Below, piece after piece: positions 1-8,933 of a stretch of 36,453 bases of DNA. Below the pieces are notes generated by a model. That model saw only the letters and a program-made list of their open reading frames with translations. It had not been told where the DNA came from and did not search any database. Made by a program: the position numbers and the translations under genes. This DNA comes from an uncultured Bacteroidota bacterium (GTDB lineage: Bacteria > Bacteroidota > Bacteroidia > JABEUT01), in contig CAIWVW010000125.1 in the NCBI GenBank assembly GCA_903916255.1, positions 1-36,453 of the forward strand. The letters are read 5' to 3'. The stretch's first letter is position 1; every line of letters starts with the position of its first letter.

Positions 1-319
1 TGAATTCCCTATCAACTTCAATCGCTTCTTTCAATAGGATTTTAATATCCTTTTCATCAATATCCTCAACCGATGGAATAACCCTGTAATAGATTTTTTT
101 ATTGTTACCACTCTTTATATACCCATTCTCGTTTTTCAATTTAGTTCCTTGTGCAAAACCAAGCAGTACCCCTTTTTTACCTCCGCCGCGCGGGATTGCT
201 GCAGGCCAAATGATACATATCATTCGCTTGCCATAATAACAAGGCACATGCCAGGCAAATTTTTCTTTGCAGTTTTCAGGCAGGTTTTCCAAAATAATAT
301 GCCGCAACACATCCACCAT
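1..319 (-). CDS. DUF1801 (YdhG-like) domain protein, partial at window edge
   Basis: The minus-strand frame is open from the left edge to an in-frame stop at 389-391. It reads through a DUF1801-like pattern: ENERLMVDVLR, then a CxxxAWHVPCYYG-type stretch, WPAAIPRGG, GVLLGFAQG and KIYYRVIPSVEDID. These are hallmarks of the small YdhG/DUF1801 fold, whose biochemical role is not established. The only ATG is at 317-319, but the codons upstream of it (NLVEFWERLPENERL) already look like this family. The true start may therefore be a non-ATG codon nearer 385, overlapping the 3' end of the TPR gene, or the 5' end may be damaged. The C-terminus runs off the window. The family call rests on motif recall only. 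Confidence 0.6.
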   Translation of the reverse strand, partial: MVDVLRHIILENLPENCKEKFAWHVPCYYGKRMICIIWPAAIPRGGGKKGVLLGFAQGTKLKNENGYIKSGNNKKIYYRVIPSVEDIDEKDIKILLKEAIEVDREF

Positions 320-381
320 CAGGCGTTCGTTTTCGGGTAGGCGCTCCCAAAATTCAACAAGGTTTATTTGGCTGGTGGTGT

Positions 382-1803
382 TCAGGTTTCAGGTTTTTTA
401 TGCTCCAATTTCTCTATCGTTTTCTTAGCAGATGCCAGCCTAATTTGTTTGTTCTTTTCAACTAAGCGTGTGGTTGCCCATTTTTCTATACGGTGATGCA
501 ACGGCACAAGTATAGCTGCGATGGAAACCAAAGCCAGTAGCATTAATAAGGGTGTATTGTTTGTTATTCTTTGTAGGAACGGATGCAACACCAGATTTAA
601 AAACTCGAAAACGATAAGTAATGACAATACCCCTAAAAGCTTTATTATTCTTTCATTTGCAATAATGCTGCGGCTAAGTAATAGGAATAGAATAATAGCA
701 AGTATGAGTCCCAACGCAATTAGGGCATATTGAATGTTTTCTTTTCGTTGTTCACTATCCTGTTTTTGTTTTTCAGCAATTGTATTTTGCCGTTCCTGTT
801 CATTTAAGGTTATGTTCTTTACTTCCCTTTTATTATTTGCCTTATATAAACTGTCCCTTAATTTAACCTCATTCATTAAATAATCAAAAGCAAGATGTTC
901 ATCACTATTTTGATATAGTTCTGCAAGATTTCTGTAATCAGTCAATTTAAATTTTGGATCGCGTTCAATTTTCAGCGCCTTTAAGTAATAAGCAACTGCT
1001 GAATCCTTATTTCCCATTGCCTTTAATAATTCCCCCATTCCCGAAAAGGCTAAATCAAGAAAACGGTCATCCACTATATTATTTCCGGCACATTCAATAC
1101 TTTTTTTATAATAAGGCATAGCTATTGAAAAATTACCCAATTGGTAATTAACCTTTCCCAAACCCCATAAGGTGAGGGTATATTCCGAGGTATCAAATCC
1201 TTTATGTTGCTTATTTATCAGGTTATATGACTCTTCAAAATAAGGCAATGCCGAATCCGGCATATTCAGCAAGGTATATTCATATCCTATGCCGTTATCC
1301 ATTTCAATTACCCAGTCCGGGTTTTTGACAATGTACTTTCTGTCTATTGTATTTGCTTTTTTTTCATAATAGATTGCAAGGTCTAAATCCTCTAAATCAT
1401 CATAAATCGAACCGATACGACCCCAGGCGTATGCCATGTTATCTGTATCATGCATTCTCTCCCATACCTTCAGGGCTTCAAAATACAGTTCCAATCCTTT
1501 CTCGAAATTTACATTATTTGCATAAAAATCTCCAAGATGATATAAGGTTCCTGAAATATATCTGTCATTTTTTGTCTTTAGAGCTGCTTCGCGTGCCTCA
1601 TTATCATAAAACAGGGTACTATCGGAGTTTTTATTAAAATAATAATTTGAGAGCAGCCAATAATCTATAACCGTGCTCGTATCTGCCCGCGATACCTTTA
1701 AATCCGCCTTTAAACTGTCCACATATTTATTTTGTGCAATGCACAAAGGAGGTAACAGCAAAGAAGAACAAGCTATGGCTGAAAGGATAAATATTTTTTT
1801 CAT
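382..1803 (-). CDS. Tetratricopeptide repeat protein with signal peptide and three C-terminal membrane segments
   Basis: 473 residues. A signal peptide (about 1-23, ending CIAQ) precedes a long helical region, about 40-330, with TPR-like repeats such as the YxxGLELYFEALKVWE, DxALPYFEESYNL and GNFSIAMPYYKKSIECAG segments. A charged coiled stretch (about 325-355) leads into three hydrophobic helices at roughly 357-379, 387-406 and 416-436, then a basic tail. This is the layout of Bacteroidota TPR sensor proteins (periplasmic TPR, membrane, cytoplasmic output), but no histidine kinase or DNA-binding output follows, so its role is open. A TACTTTTG box 22 nt upstream probably drives it. It diverges from bshB1. 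Confidence 0.85.
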   Translation of the reverse strand: MKKIFILSAIACSSLLLPPLCIAQNKYVDSLKADLKVSRADTSTVIDYWLLSNYYFNKNSDSTLFYDNEAREAALKTKNDRYISGTLYHLGDFYANNVNFEKGLELYFEALKVWERMHDTDNMAYAWGRIGSIYDDLEDLDLAIYYEKKANTIDRKYIVKNPDWVIEMDNGIGYEYTLLNMPDSALPYFEESYNLINKQHKGFDTSEYTLTLWGLGKVNYQLGNFSIAMPYYKKSIECAGNNIVDDRFLDLAFSGMGELLKAMGNKDSAVAYYLKALKIERDPKFKLTDYRNLAELYQNSDEHLAFDYLMNEVKLRDSLYKANNKREVKNITLNEQERQNTIAEKQKQDSEQRKENIQYALIALGLILAIILFLLLSRSIIANERIIKLLGVLSLLIVFEFLNLVLHPFLQRITNNTPLLMLLALVSIAAILVPLHHRIEKWATTRLVEKNKQIRLASAKKTIEKLEHKKPET

Positions 1804-1825
1804 AGGGGATATTAAGAAATGAAGT

Positions 1826-1833
1826 CAAAAGTA
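1826..1833 (-). promoter_or_regulatory. Putative -7 box of the TPR protein gene
   Basis: On the minus strand this reads TACTTTTG, an exact match to TAnnTTTG, 22 nt before the ATG at 1803. No clear -33 TTTG is seen at 19-21 nt spacing, so this is a half-promoter call. Confidence 0.45.
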
Positions 1834-1899
1834 AAAATAAGGAATTTCCCACTACTATCAATCATAGAAAGTATTACGGTATATGGCAATTTATTTTCA

Positions 1900-1907
1900 T
1901 ACTTTTG
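1900..1907 (+). promoter_or_regulatory. Putative -7 box of the bshB1 operon
   Basis: TACTTTTG matches TAnnTTTG exactly and lies 40 nt before the bshB1 ATG. It would begin a transcript covering bshB1, gcvT, the ComB-like gene and the zinc enzyme. The -33 element is not obvious. Confidence 0.45.
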
Positions 1908-1947
1908 TCTCCGACTAATCACTAGCCACTGACCACTATCAACTTTT

Positions 1948-2667
1948 ATGAAATTAGACATTCTTACCATAGCTGCCCACCCCGATGATGTTGAATTATC
2001 ATGCGTAGGCACTATTATTAAGGCTGTTAAAGCAGGTAAAAAGGTAGGTATGATAGACCTTACCGAGGGACAGTTGGGAACACGAGGTACGAATGAACTA
2101 CGCCTGAAAGAGGCGGCAGCGGCGGCTAAAATTATCGGCGCATCTGTTCGTGAAAACCTGCACCTGATGGATGGTTACTTTGAAAACACTCATGAAAACA
2201 GGCATAAACTCATTCAAAAGATAAGGCAGTACCAACCCGATATAATCATTACCAATCCCCCACTCGACCGCCACCCCGACCATGGCCGGTGCTCTGAAAT
2301 GGTTACCGAGGCTTGGTTTTATGCCGGATTGCGCAGGATTGAAACCGAACTGGATGGTATAAAGCAAGAGCCCTTCAGGCCATCGAGGTTGTTTTACTTT
2401 ATGCAGCATTATAACTATGAGCCATCCTTTGTAGTGGATATAAGCGAAGAAATGGATGCGAAAGTGGCTGCCATAAAGGCATTCGGCTCCCAATTCCATT
2501 CAGTAGATTCAAAAGAACCGGAAACATTGCTTTCTCAACCCCATTTCATAGATACTATAGTTGAAAGATGCGGCGCATGGGGCCATGCCATTGGTGCGCG
2601 TTATGCGGAAGGTTTCCTTACACCCCGCAAAGTATTTGGAGTTAATAACATATTTGAAATTAAATGA
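1948..2667 (+). CDS. bshB1: Bacillithiol biosynthesis deacetylase BshB1 (LmbE/PIG-L family)
   Basis: 239 residues, full family length. BshB1 removes the acetyl group from GlcNAc-malate to give GlcN-malate, the second step of bacillithiol synthesis in the cytoplasm. The zinc site is visible: AHPDDVE near the N-terminus (His11, Asp14) and RHPDHGR (His112). The segment [18 protein letters not shown] is typical of BshB1 rather than of MshB or general PIG-L deacetylases. Asp13 is the likely catalytic base by family analogy. It is the first gene of a plus-strand run and its TGA overlaps the next ATG by four bases (ATGA), which suggests translational coupling. No other bacillithiol gene (bshA, bshC) is in the window. 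Confidence 0.93.
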   Translation: MKLDILTIAAHPDDVELSCVGTIIKAVKAGKKVGMIDLTEGQLGTRGTNELRLKEAAAAAKIIGASVRENLHLMDGYFENTHENRHKLIQKIRQYQPDIIITNPPLDRHPDHGRCSEMVTEAWFYAGLRRIETELDGIKQEPFRPSRLFYFMQHYNYEPSFVVDISEEMDAKVAAIKAFGSQFHSVDSKEPETLLSQPHFIDTIVERCGAWGHAIGARYAEGFLTPRKVFGVNNIFEIK

Positions 2668-3755
2668 AACAAACAGCACTCACAGACAAACACATTTCAT
2701 TAGGAGCTAAAATGGTAGAGTTTGCAGGCTATAACATGCCTGTATCCTACACCGGATTAAACGACGAACACAATACCGTCCGCACCAAAGCGGGCATGTT
2801 TGATGTTTCCCACATGGGTGAATTTTTCATTTCCGGCAAAGGCGCATTGGATTTGATTCAAAAGGTGACCAGCAATGATGCTTCGGTGCTTACACCCGGA
2901 AAGGTGCAATATTCCTGCCTACCTAATGATACCGGAGGAATTGTGGATGACCTGCTCGTTTATAAAATAAATGATGAAAAGTATTTGCTCGTGGTGAATG
3001 CTTCCAATATTGAGAAAGATTGGAACTGGATAGCCTCACACAACGACACCGGAGCTGAAATGAAAAATGTATCAGAAGAATACTCATTATTGGCTGTTCA
3101 GGGCCCTATGGCGACATCCATTTTACAAAAGCTTACTCCTGTTGATTTATCTAAAATAGCCTATTACAATTTTGAAATAGGTGAATTTTGCGGTGTGAAA
3201 GATGTTATTATTTCCTGCACAGGATACACAGGTGCGGGTGGTTTTGAAATTTATTGCAAAAATGCTGATGCTGTAAAATTCTGGGACGCCATTATGGAAG
3301 CCGGAAAAGAGGAAGGCATAAAAGCTGCCGGATTGGGCTGCCGAGATACCTTACGTTTGGAAATGGCATTCTGCTTATACGGAAATGATATTGACGATAC
3401 CACTTCACCAATTGAAGCCGGATTAGGATGGATTACCAAATTCACAAAGAAGTTTACAAATTCAGATGCCCTTTTAGAACAAAAACAAAGAGGCGTTTCC
3501 CGCAAGTTGGTTGGCTTCCGTATGATTGAAAAGGGAATTCCCCGCCATGGATACGAGATAACCGATGCCCACGGAAATATTGAAGGCGTTGTTACTTCCG
3601 GAACGCAATCGCCATCGTTGCAAATGGCAATTGGTATGGGGTATGTAAAGACTGAGTTTTCTAAATCCGGTTCGGAAATATATATCAAAATTCGCGATAA
3701 ACTTATTAAGGCTATTGTAGTTAAAACTCCTTTTTATACGCAACCAGCCAAGTAA
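2664..3755 (+). CDS. gcvT: Glycine cleavage system aminomethyltransferase (T protein)
   Basis: 363 residues, standard for GcvT. The enzyme moves the methylene group from the aminomethyl-lipoyl H protein to tetrahydrofolate, releasing ammonia. Recognisable blocks in order are the N-terminal [25 protein letters not shown], the folate-site region [11 protein letters not shown] with its conserved Asp, [33 protein letters not shown], and the C-terminal barrel with [12 protein letters not shown] and IGMGYV. The start overlaps bshB1 by 4 nt. The gene for the H protein is not nearby, so the cleavage system is dispersed, as is common in Bacteroidota. Confidence 0.96.
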   Translation: MKQTALTDKHISLGAKMVEFAGYNMPVSYTGLNDEHNTVRTKAGMFDVSHMGEFFISGKGALDLIQKVTSNDASVLTPGKVQYSCLPNDTGGIVDDLLVYKINDEKYLLVVNASNIEKDWNWIASHNDTGAEMKNVSEEYSLLAVQGPMATSILQKLTPVDLSKIAYYNFEIGEFCGVKDVIISCTGYTGAGGFEIYCKNADAVKFWDAIMEAGKEEGIKAAGLGCRDTLRLEMAFCLYGNDIDDTTSPIEAGLGWITKFTKKFTNSDALLEQKQRGVSRKLVGFRMIEKGIPRHGYEITDAHGNIEGVVTSGTQSPSLQMAIGMGYVKTEFSKSGSEIYIKIRDKLIKAIVVKTPFYTQPAK

Positions 3756-3760
3756 AGCAA

Positions 3761-4495
3761 ATGCAAGAAAAAGGCATAAAATATACGATTGAAGTGTGCT
3801 TCTCGCCGCACTCTTTTCCTCTTTATCCGCATGAAGACAGTATAGTAGTGGTGATTGACGTGCTGCGCGCCACATCGTCCATTTGTGCTGCGTTGCATTC
3901 AGGCGTGGAACGTATTTTGCCCGTTGCCTCCGTGCTTGAAGCAAGGAATTATCAAAGCAAGGGCTTTCTCTGTGCAGCAGAAAGACAGGCCCAAAAAGTG
4001 GAAGGTTTCGACTTGGGCAATTCCCCATCCGAATACAGAGACCCGAAATTAAAAGGCAAAATAATAGTATTTACCACCACCAACGGAACCCAGGCTATCC
4101 GCGCTGCTCGTGAGGCATACCGCATTGTTATCGGTTCGTTTGTAAACCTTACCGTGCTTTGTGAATGGCTCTCGCATCAGCATAAGAACATTATTTTACT
4201 TTGTGCCGGATGGAAAGACCGTTTTAACCTGGAAGACACGTTGTGCGCGGGAGCCATTGCACATACACTTGACAAGACAAACATGTTTGAAACAAGTTAT
4301 GATTCTACATTTGCATCTAAAGTACTATATGCGCAAGCTGAAAATGATATCCAAGGATTTATGGAGAATTCCTCACACTTTAAACGCCTTGAAAAACTGA
4401 ATTTAGCCGAGGATGTGAAATATTGCCTGACAAGAGACCTTGCCCCTGTTGTTCCGGTTATGGAAGGCAACTATATTATCCATCATAAAGTATAA
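3761..4495 (+). CDS. comB: 2-phosphosulfolactate phosphatase family protein (ComB-like)
   Basis: 244 residues, the usual ComB length. Family blocks are EVCFSPHSFPLY, VVVIDVLRATSSICAAL, the GFLCAAERQ-EGFDLGNSP-Y segment, FTTTNGTQAIRAA, VIGSFVNLTVL and ILLCAGWKDRFNLEDTLCAGAI. ComB hydrolyses 2-phospho-3-sulfolactate to sulfolactate, in coenzyme M synthesis in archaea and in sulfolactate formation in some bacteria. No coenzyme M genes are seen here, so the physiological substrate in this organism is uncertain. It starts 5 nt after gcvT and its stop codon overlaps the next start by one base, so it is almost certainly co-transcribed with both. Confidence 0.88.
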   Translation: MQEKGIKYTIEVCFSPHSFPLYPHEDSIVVVIDVLRATSSICAALHSGVERILPVASVLEARNYQSKGFLCAAERQAQKVEGFDLGNSPSEYRDPKLKGKIIVFTTTNGTQAIRAAREAYRIVIGSFVNLTVLCEWLSHQHKNIILLCAGWKDRFNLEDTLCAGAIAHTLDKTNMFETSYDSTFASKVLYAQAENDIQGFMENSSHFKRLEKLNLAEDVKYCLTRDLAPVVPVMEGNYIIHHKV

Positions 4496-5394
4496 TGAAA
4501 AAACTCGGGTACTTACTATCCCTTGTTTTTGCTCTTTCCCTGCTTCTATTAGCCACGCCCGATGCCTTTGCATGGGGATTTTATGCCCACAAAAAGATTA
4601 ACCGCATGGCAGTTTATGGTGTACCTGCTCCCCTATCCTCTTTTTACAAAAAGAATATAGAATACATTACCCAACACGCTGTTGACCCCGACAAAAAGAA
4701 ATTTGTCGATTCCGCTGAAGGGCCGCACCACTATATTAACCTTGACCATTATGGAGCTAATCCGTTTGCCGTATTGCCCAAATATTGGAAAGATGCGGTA
4801 AAGAAATATACGGAGGACACCCTGAACAAATACGGCACCCTGCCCTGGGAAATAATGTATTGGGAAAATAAACTGACCGACGCTTTTAAGAATAAGGATT
4901 TACACATGATATTGAGGGCCTCCGCAACCATTGGTCATTATGTGGCCGATGCGCATGTGCCGCTGCATACGGTAACTAATTATAACGGACAATATACTAA
5001 CCAATGGGGAATACACGGATTATGGGAAACCGCCATACCGGAGGCCTATGGAGATGCGTTACCCCATATTAACGGAGGAGCACTTTATCTGAAAGACCCC
5101 GATGGTACAGTATGGTATATTTTAAAGCAGACTTATCCATTGGCGCAAATAGTATTACAAACAGAGAAAGAGGTATCCACGCACTTTTCAGAAAGAACAA
5201 AATACCAAGGATATAAGTATGGAAAGAGACAATACTCCAGAAAATTTATAGGTGCATATAACGTAGCATTATATGGCATGGTGGAAAGACAACTCAGGGC
5301 TTCAGCTATAGATGTGGCCAGTTTTTGGTACACCGCATGGGTAAATGCAGGACAACCGGACCTTTCGCAGTTAAAGGCGAAAAGTGAAAAGTGA
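4495..5394 (+). CDS. Exported zinc-dependent phospholipase C / S1-P1 nuclease-type protein
   Basis: 299 residues. A signal peptide ends at AFA-W27, so the mature protein would start with Trp. In the P1 nuclease/phospholipase C fold the N-terminal Trp binds zinc, so this fits well. Candidate metal ligands are in WGFYAHKKINR, HHYINLDHYG, the GHYVADAHVPLHTVTNY block (the family's H-x3-D-x-H-x3-H signature) and the NQWGIHGLWE segment. The protein probably cleaves phosphodiester bonds in the periplasm or outside the cell; nuclease and lipase cannot be told apart by eye. Its start codon overlaps the ComB-like stop. The 3' end consists of a short repeated AAAAGTG motif that encodes the last residues. 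Confidence 0.8.
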   Translation: MKKLGYLLSLVFALSLLLLATPDAFAWGFYAHKKINRMAVYGVPAPLSSFYKKNIEYITQHAVDPDKKKFVDSAEGPHHYINLDHYGANPFAVLPKYWKDAVKKYTEDTLNKYGTLPWEIMYWENKLTDAFKNKDLHMILRASATIGHYVADAHVPLHTVTNYNGQYTNQWGIHGLWETAIPEAYGDALPHINGGALYLKDPDGTVWYILKQTYPLAQIVLQTEKEVSTHFSERTKYQGYKYGKRQYSRKFIGAYNVALYGMVERQLRASAIDVASFWYTAWVNAGQPDLSQLKAKSEK

Positions 5395-5416
5395 AAAACC
5401 TGTATCTGTTTAGCTA

Positions 5417-7858
5417 TTAGAATTGAGCGCTTAGTCCAACATAAAAGTTACGCTCAGGGGCAGGAATAATGCCAGGGCCGGGATATTCATCTGTACGTAA
5501 GTTAAAATATTTAGCATTGAAAACATTGCTGATTCCAAATTTTAAAGAGTAGTTTTTAATTTTATATGAGGAGGACCAATCAACCACCGTATATGCCGGA
5601 ATAATACCCACAATGGCGCTCGGGTCATATATGGTGTTATTGGCATCGGCATACGAAACGCTGGTATAACTGTATACAGCCGTAGTGGAGAAATTTTTAT
5701 AGGAATAATTTATTCCAACCCTTTCAATATTTACAGGAGCCTGTTCTTCATAATTCCCGGTATAAGGGCCGTTCACATAGCGCGACTGGTCGTAAGCATA
5801 GGAATTGAAAAAGCTCAAATCACCAATTTTAGGGTTGGGTGAAAAGATTTTAAACACATGCACCTCTACATAGGTTTCAATGCCTTTATGCACAGCATCG
5901 CCCACATTGGTGCGGTATTGATAGGTTGAATCATTCTTTTGAGGATTCAGGTCCCGTAAGGTTTCCAAGCCTATTTCCTGGTTGAACACCATGTAAAATC
6001 CACCCACATCAAAGTTGATGAAGCGGCCTGCTTTTCCCCTCCATCCCAAATCGGAATTCCATCCGTTCACATCCTTAAGGTTAGGGTCAATAATGGTGGT
6101 AGTGCCTATGGGCGTAAGGTTTTCATAGGTAGTAGGTTCATACGCCTGTACAATGTTTCCATAAATATTGGTGAAATCGCTTGTTTTATACTGCAGTGCC
6201 AAGCCTCCCAGCGGAATGAGCCATGTGCGGGCTACAGATACATGAAAAGTATCTACCACCAAAGGGTTTGCTCCATCGGAATTATATCCGTCTGCGGTAG
6301 ATTTTATATACTCGAAACGGAATCCGGGGGTAACCGAAAGTTTCCCAAAATGGAAAGTATTTTCAATAAAAGGCGCTACGTTGGTAGTTGTGAAGTTTAA
6401 AGCGGTTGCATAAATCCCTCCATAAAGGTTCATATCGTAATTAGTTCCTGTGGAGCCGGGGCCTCCTTCATCGCGTGTCATGCTTCCCTGAAAATAGCGA
6501 ATACCTGTAGCCAGCGCGGAATTAACATTGCCAATATGCCATAAGGTAGTTAACCTGGCTTCATTGGTAATGCTTAAAAAGCCTTCATGCTCCACCTCGC
6601 GCGGAACATAACTGAGGCTCGGAGTAATGGTATCAGGCTGCTGAGGTCCGCCGTCTTCATTCTTCCATACCAAATTACGGGCGCTGCTGTTCATCACCGA
6701 TTGTTCGGTCAACATAGTTTTATCTGATATTTTATATTTTCCTGTAAACGTTAGCAGGTTCCATGGGCTGGATAACCAGTTTCGGCTGCGAAACGACTGG
6801 TCGGGGTTGGCATCAAATTCGGCATCGGTTAATCCGCCCGGCATGTGAATCAGGTTTCGGAGCAAAGTATATTCCAAACTGAAAGTTAGTTTGTCGGAAG
6901 CATCGTATTCCACTTTTGCAAATGCGGTGGCTTGTGTTACATCCGAATTAGGCCTCCAACCTTCTGTAGCTTTATATTGCACAAAACCATAATAGTGCCA
7001 TTTTTTATAGCTGCCCCCACCTGTTAAAACAGAACTAATAAAATCATAGCTGGCACCTGTTTGCTCCACGCCGAAGGACCAGGGCCTGTCGAGCGGTCCG
7101 TCTTTAATTACATAATTGATAACACCGCCAAACTGTGGGCCAAACTGCAATGACGACTCCCCATTTATAAGCTCGATGCGGCTTACAGCCACCAAGGGTG
7201 GTAAATAATAAGATTCGGGATAACCATACACATCGCCTGAAAGGTTATAGCCATTTTGGCGGGTTTGTATTTCAATACTTTGAGTAGGAATTAAGCCGCG
7301 AAAACCAATTCCATTGGAAGGAAAACCGCTGCCTTCGGTTTCCGAATAGTTGGACCCGGGCAAACGGCCCAATGTTTCGCGCGGATTATTTTGCGCTTTG
7401 TTGGCATCAACGCTATCAAGCACCAATATTTCCGTTTTCATTCCGGAATATATTACGCCGTCGTACAATTCAGGCATGTGGCCCATCCCCTGCGCACTTA
7501 TCAGCGGACGGATTACATCCACCTTTTTAAGCTGATTTACTTTTTGCAATAAATTAAAATTCAGTTCGGCAGTTTTCTTATCCTTTATAACAGCCTGCAA
7601 TTCCACCGAGTTATAACCAACTATTTGCACCACTACGGAATAGGTGCCTGCCGGAATATTTTCAATTTTATAATTCCCTTTGTTGTCAGTTAGGGTAATG
7701 AATTTAGTATTTTCTACTGATATAGAGGCGGCTTCCACAGGTGTTCCGGCACTGTCGGCCACCTTGCCTTTTAAGGTTCCGTTTTGGGCGTTTAAATTAC
7801 CTATGGCTAAAAGCAGACTTCCGATTACAAATAAAATTACCAGATATAGTTTCTTCAT
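5417..7858 (-). CDS. TonB-dependent outer-membrane receptor, FecA-like
   Basis: 813 residues. Signal peptide 1-24 (ending NAQ), then a carboxypeptidase-regulatory-like domain (about 28-105: GKVADSAGTPVEAASI to VVVQIVGYNSVEL), a plug domain (about 120-260) and a long beta-barrel ending in an aromatic C-terminus (FYVGLSAQF). The plug contains IGFRGLIPTQSIEIQTRQNG, GYPESYYLPP and GPQFGGVINYVIK, which recall the FecA ferric-citrate group of receptors in Bacteroidota. The substrate is most likely a ferric chelate, but this is inferred from family only; no siderophore or FecIR-like regulatory genes adjoin it. It converges on the zinc enzyme gene with a 22-nt gap. A TAGTTTTG box lies upstream. Confidence 0.92.
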   Translation of the reverse strand: MKKLYLVILFVIGSLLLAIGNLNAQNGTLKGKVADSAGTPVEAASISVENTKFITLTDNKGNYKIENIPAGTYSVVVQIVGYNSVELQAVIKDKKTAELNFNLLQKVNQLKKVDVIRPLISAQGMGHMPELYDGVIYSGMKTEILVLDSVDANKAQNNPRETLGRLPGSNYSETEGSGFPSNGIGFRGLIPTQSIEIQTRQNGYNLSGDVYGYPESYYLPPLVAVSRIELINGESSLQFGPQFGGVINYVIKDGPLDRPWSFGVEQTGASYDFISSVLTGGGSYKKWHYYGFVQYKATEGWRPNSDVTQATAFAKVEYDASDKLTFSLEYTLLRNLIHMPGGLTDAEFDANPDQSFRSRNWLSSPWNLLTFTGKYKISDKTMLTEQSVMNSSARNLVWKNEDGGPQQPDTITPSLSYVPREVEHEGFLSITNEARLTTLWHIGNVNSALATGIRYFQGSMTRDEGGPGSTGTNYDMNLYGGIYATALNFTTTNVAPFIENTFHFGKLSVTPGFRFEYIKSTADGYNSDGANPLVVDTFHVSVARTWLIPLGGLALQYKTSDFTNIYGNIVQAYEPTTYENLTPIGTTTIIDPNLKDVNGWNSDLGWRGKAGRFINFDVGGFYMVFNQEIGLETLRDLNPQKNDSTYQYRTNVGDAVHKGIETYVEVHVFKIFSPNPKIGDLSFFNSYAYDQSRYVNGPYTGNYEEQAPVNIERVGINYSYKNFSTTAVYSYTSVSYADANNTIYDPSAIVGIIPAYTVVDWSSSYKIKNYSLKFGISNVFNAKYFNLRTDEYPGPGIIPAPERNFYVGLSAQF

Positions 7859-7890
7859 TTTTTAAAATTTAATTGAATTTATTGAGGCCG

Positions 7891-7898
7891 CAAAACTA
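7891..7898 (-). promoter_or_regulatory. Putative -7 box of the FecA-like receptor gene
   Basis: The minus strand reads TAGTTTTG (TAnnTTTG), 32 nt before the ATG at 7858. Only a weak TTCG is seen near the -33 position. No Fur-box-like palindrome was recognised between 7859 and 7969. Confidence 0.4.
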
Positions 7899-7969
7899 CA
7901 ATCCGCTTATGGATACGAATATACCGCAAACTTGGTATTAGCCTACTTGTATAAAGGTATTTTTCACTA

Positions 7970-8917
7970 TCAATAGTAATATGGAATCACAGCCGTAGCC
8001 ACTCCTCCATTATTCGACCAATTGATAACTACCCCATAAGGCGTGCCACTGGTAACGGCATTGCCTGCACTGTTTACTCCATAAGTGCACTGGATTGGTT
8101 CTGAAATCCCTTCAATGTTTTTCATTCCGCTTAACGGATTATAGGATAATGTTGCAATGGAAATATTTTGCACCACATTAGCTGCTATGCAGGCATAATA
8201 AGTATTCCCAAAACGGTCTTCACCCCAATTAGCTACTTGCGTGTAGCCTTCCATGGTAGCATTGCCGCGGGTGGTCGCGCTAATACTGTCGGGCTTGGTG
8301 AACGACCTTGTTTCGTTTACGTTAAATGGATAATATACAATAGAAGCCGCATTGTCATTAAATGTAAATTCCATAGAGCCTTGTATGTTTTCCACCAGCG
8401 AATCGCCCCTTACAAGGCTTTGGTAATACCCGCCGGAAACATTGGTGAGCGTACAGGTTCCGTTTAGCCTTAAGGATGTATTGCCATTTAAAAAGGTAAG
8501 TTCATATCCGGGGCTGTTAATGCACCCAAGGGTAATACTTGCCGTTGTTCCCGGTGTTCCCCATGGTACAATGTGTCCGCCCACCATGCTCAGGTGGATG
8601 GAATCGGAACCACTGCGTGATTTGGTACCATCCGCTTCTTTGCCCGAATAATAAATGGTAATAACACCTAATGTAATTTGGGAAGTATCTATACTTGCGC
8701 CGTAAATACTTACCTTCCGGTTACTGATTACCTGGAGGGCTTCGTCGGCAAACTGGTCAAATTCATTGTTCAGGGTTACATCATCGGCTGCAATATTACT
8801 TTGCGTGGTACCATTAGACGTAGTCTGCACATTGGTGGTTTCTTCTTTGGCGCAACCAATAAGTAAGCTAAGAGCTAAGAGGCAAGAACTGAAAGTGACG
8901 TACTTATTTAATTTCAT
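7970..8917 (-). CDS. Lipoprotein of unknown function
   Basis: 315 residues. The N-terminus has a lipobox (SLLIGC, Cys22), so the protein is predicted to be lipid-anchored. A Ser/Thr/Asn-rich linker (about 25-50) leads to a beta-rich body with no family I recognise; it holds SGSDSIHLSMVGG, ITLGCINSPGYELTF, a GxMEFTFN strand and GRSF-like repeats. The C-terminus has no T9SS sorting domain. It starts 16 nt after the stop of the nidogen-like T9SS protein on the same strand, so the two are probably co-transcribed and may act together at the cell surface. Confidence 0.75.
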   Translation of the reverse strand: MKLNKYVTFSSCLLALSLLIGCAKEETTNVQTTSNGTTQSNIAADDVTLNNEFDQFADEALQVISNRKVSIYGASIDTSQITLGVITIYYSGKEADGTKSRSGSDSIHLSMVGGHIVPWGTPGTTASITLGCINSPGYELTFLNGNTSLRLNGTCTLTNVSGGYYQSLVRGDSLVENIQGSMEFTFNDNAASIVYYPFNVNETRSFTKPDSISATTRGNATMEGYTQVANWGEDRFGNTYYACIAANVVQNISIATLSYNPLSGMKNIEGISEPIQCTYGVNSAGNAVTSGTPYGVVINWSNNGGVATAVIPYYY

Positions 8918-8933
8918 TTTACAAATATGGCAT

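Noticed and set aside
3474-4028. 184-residue minus-strand open frame
   Set aside because: Spans the antisense of gcvT and the ComB-like gene, both clearly real; no family resemblance.
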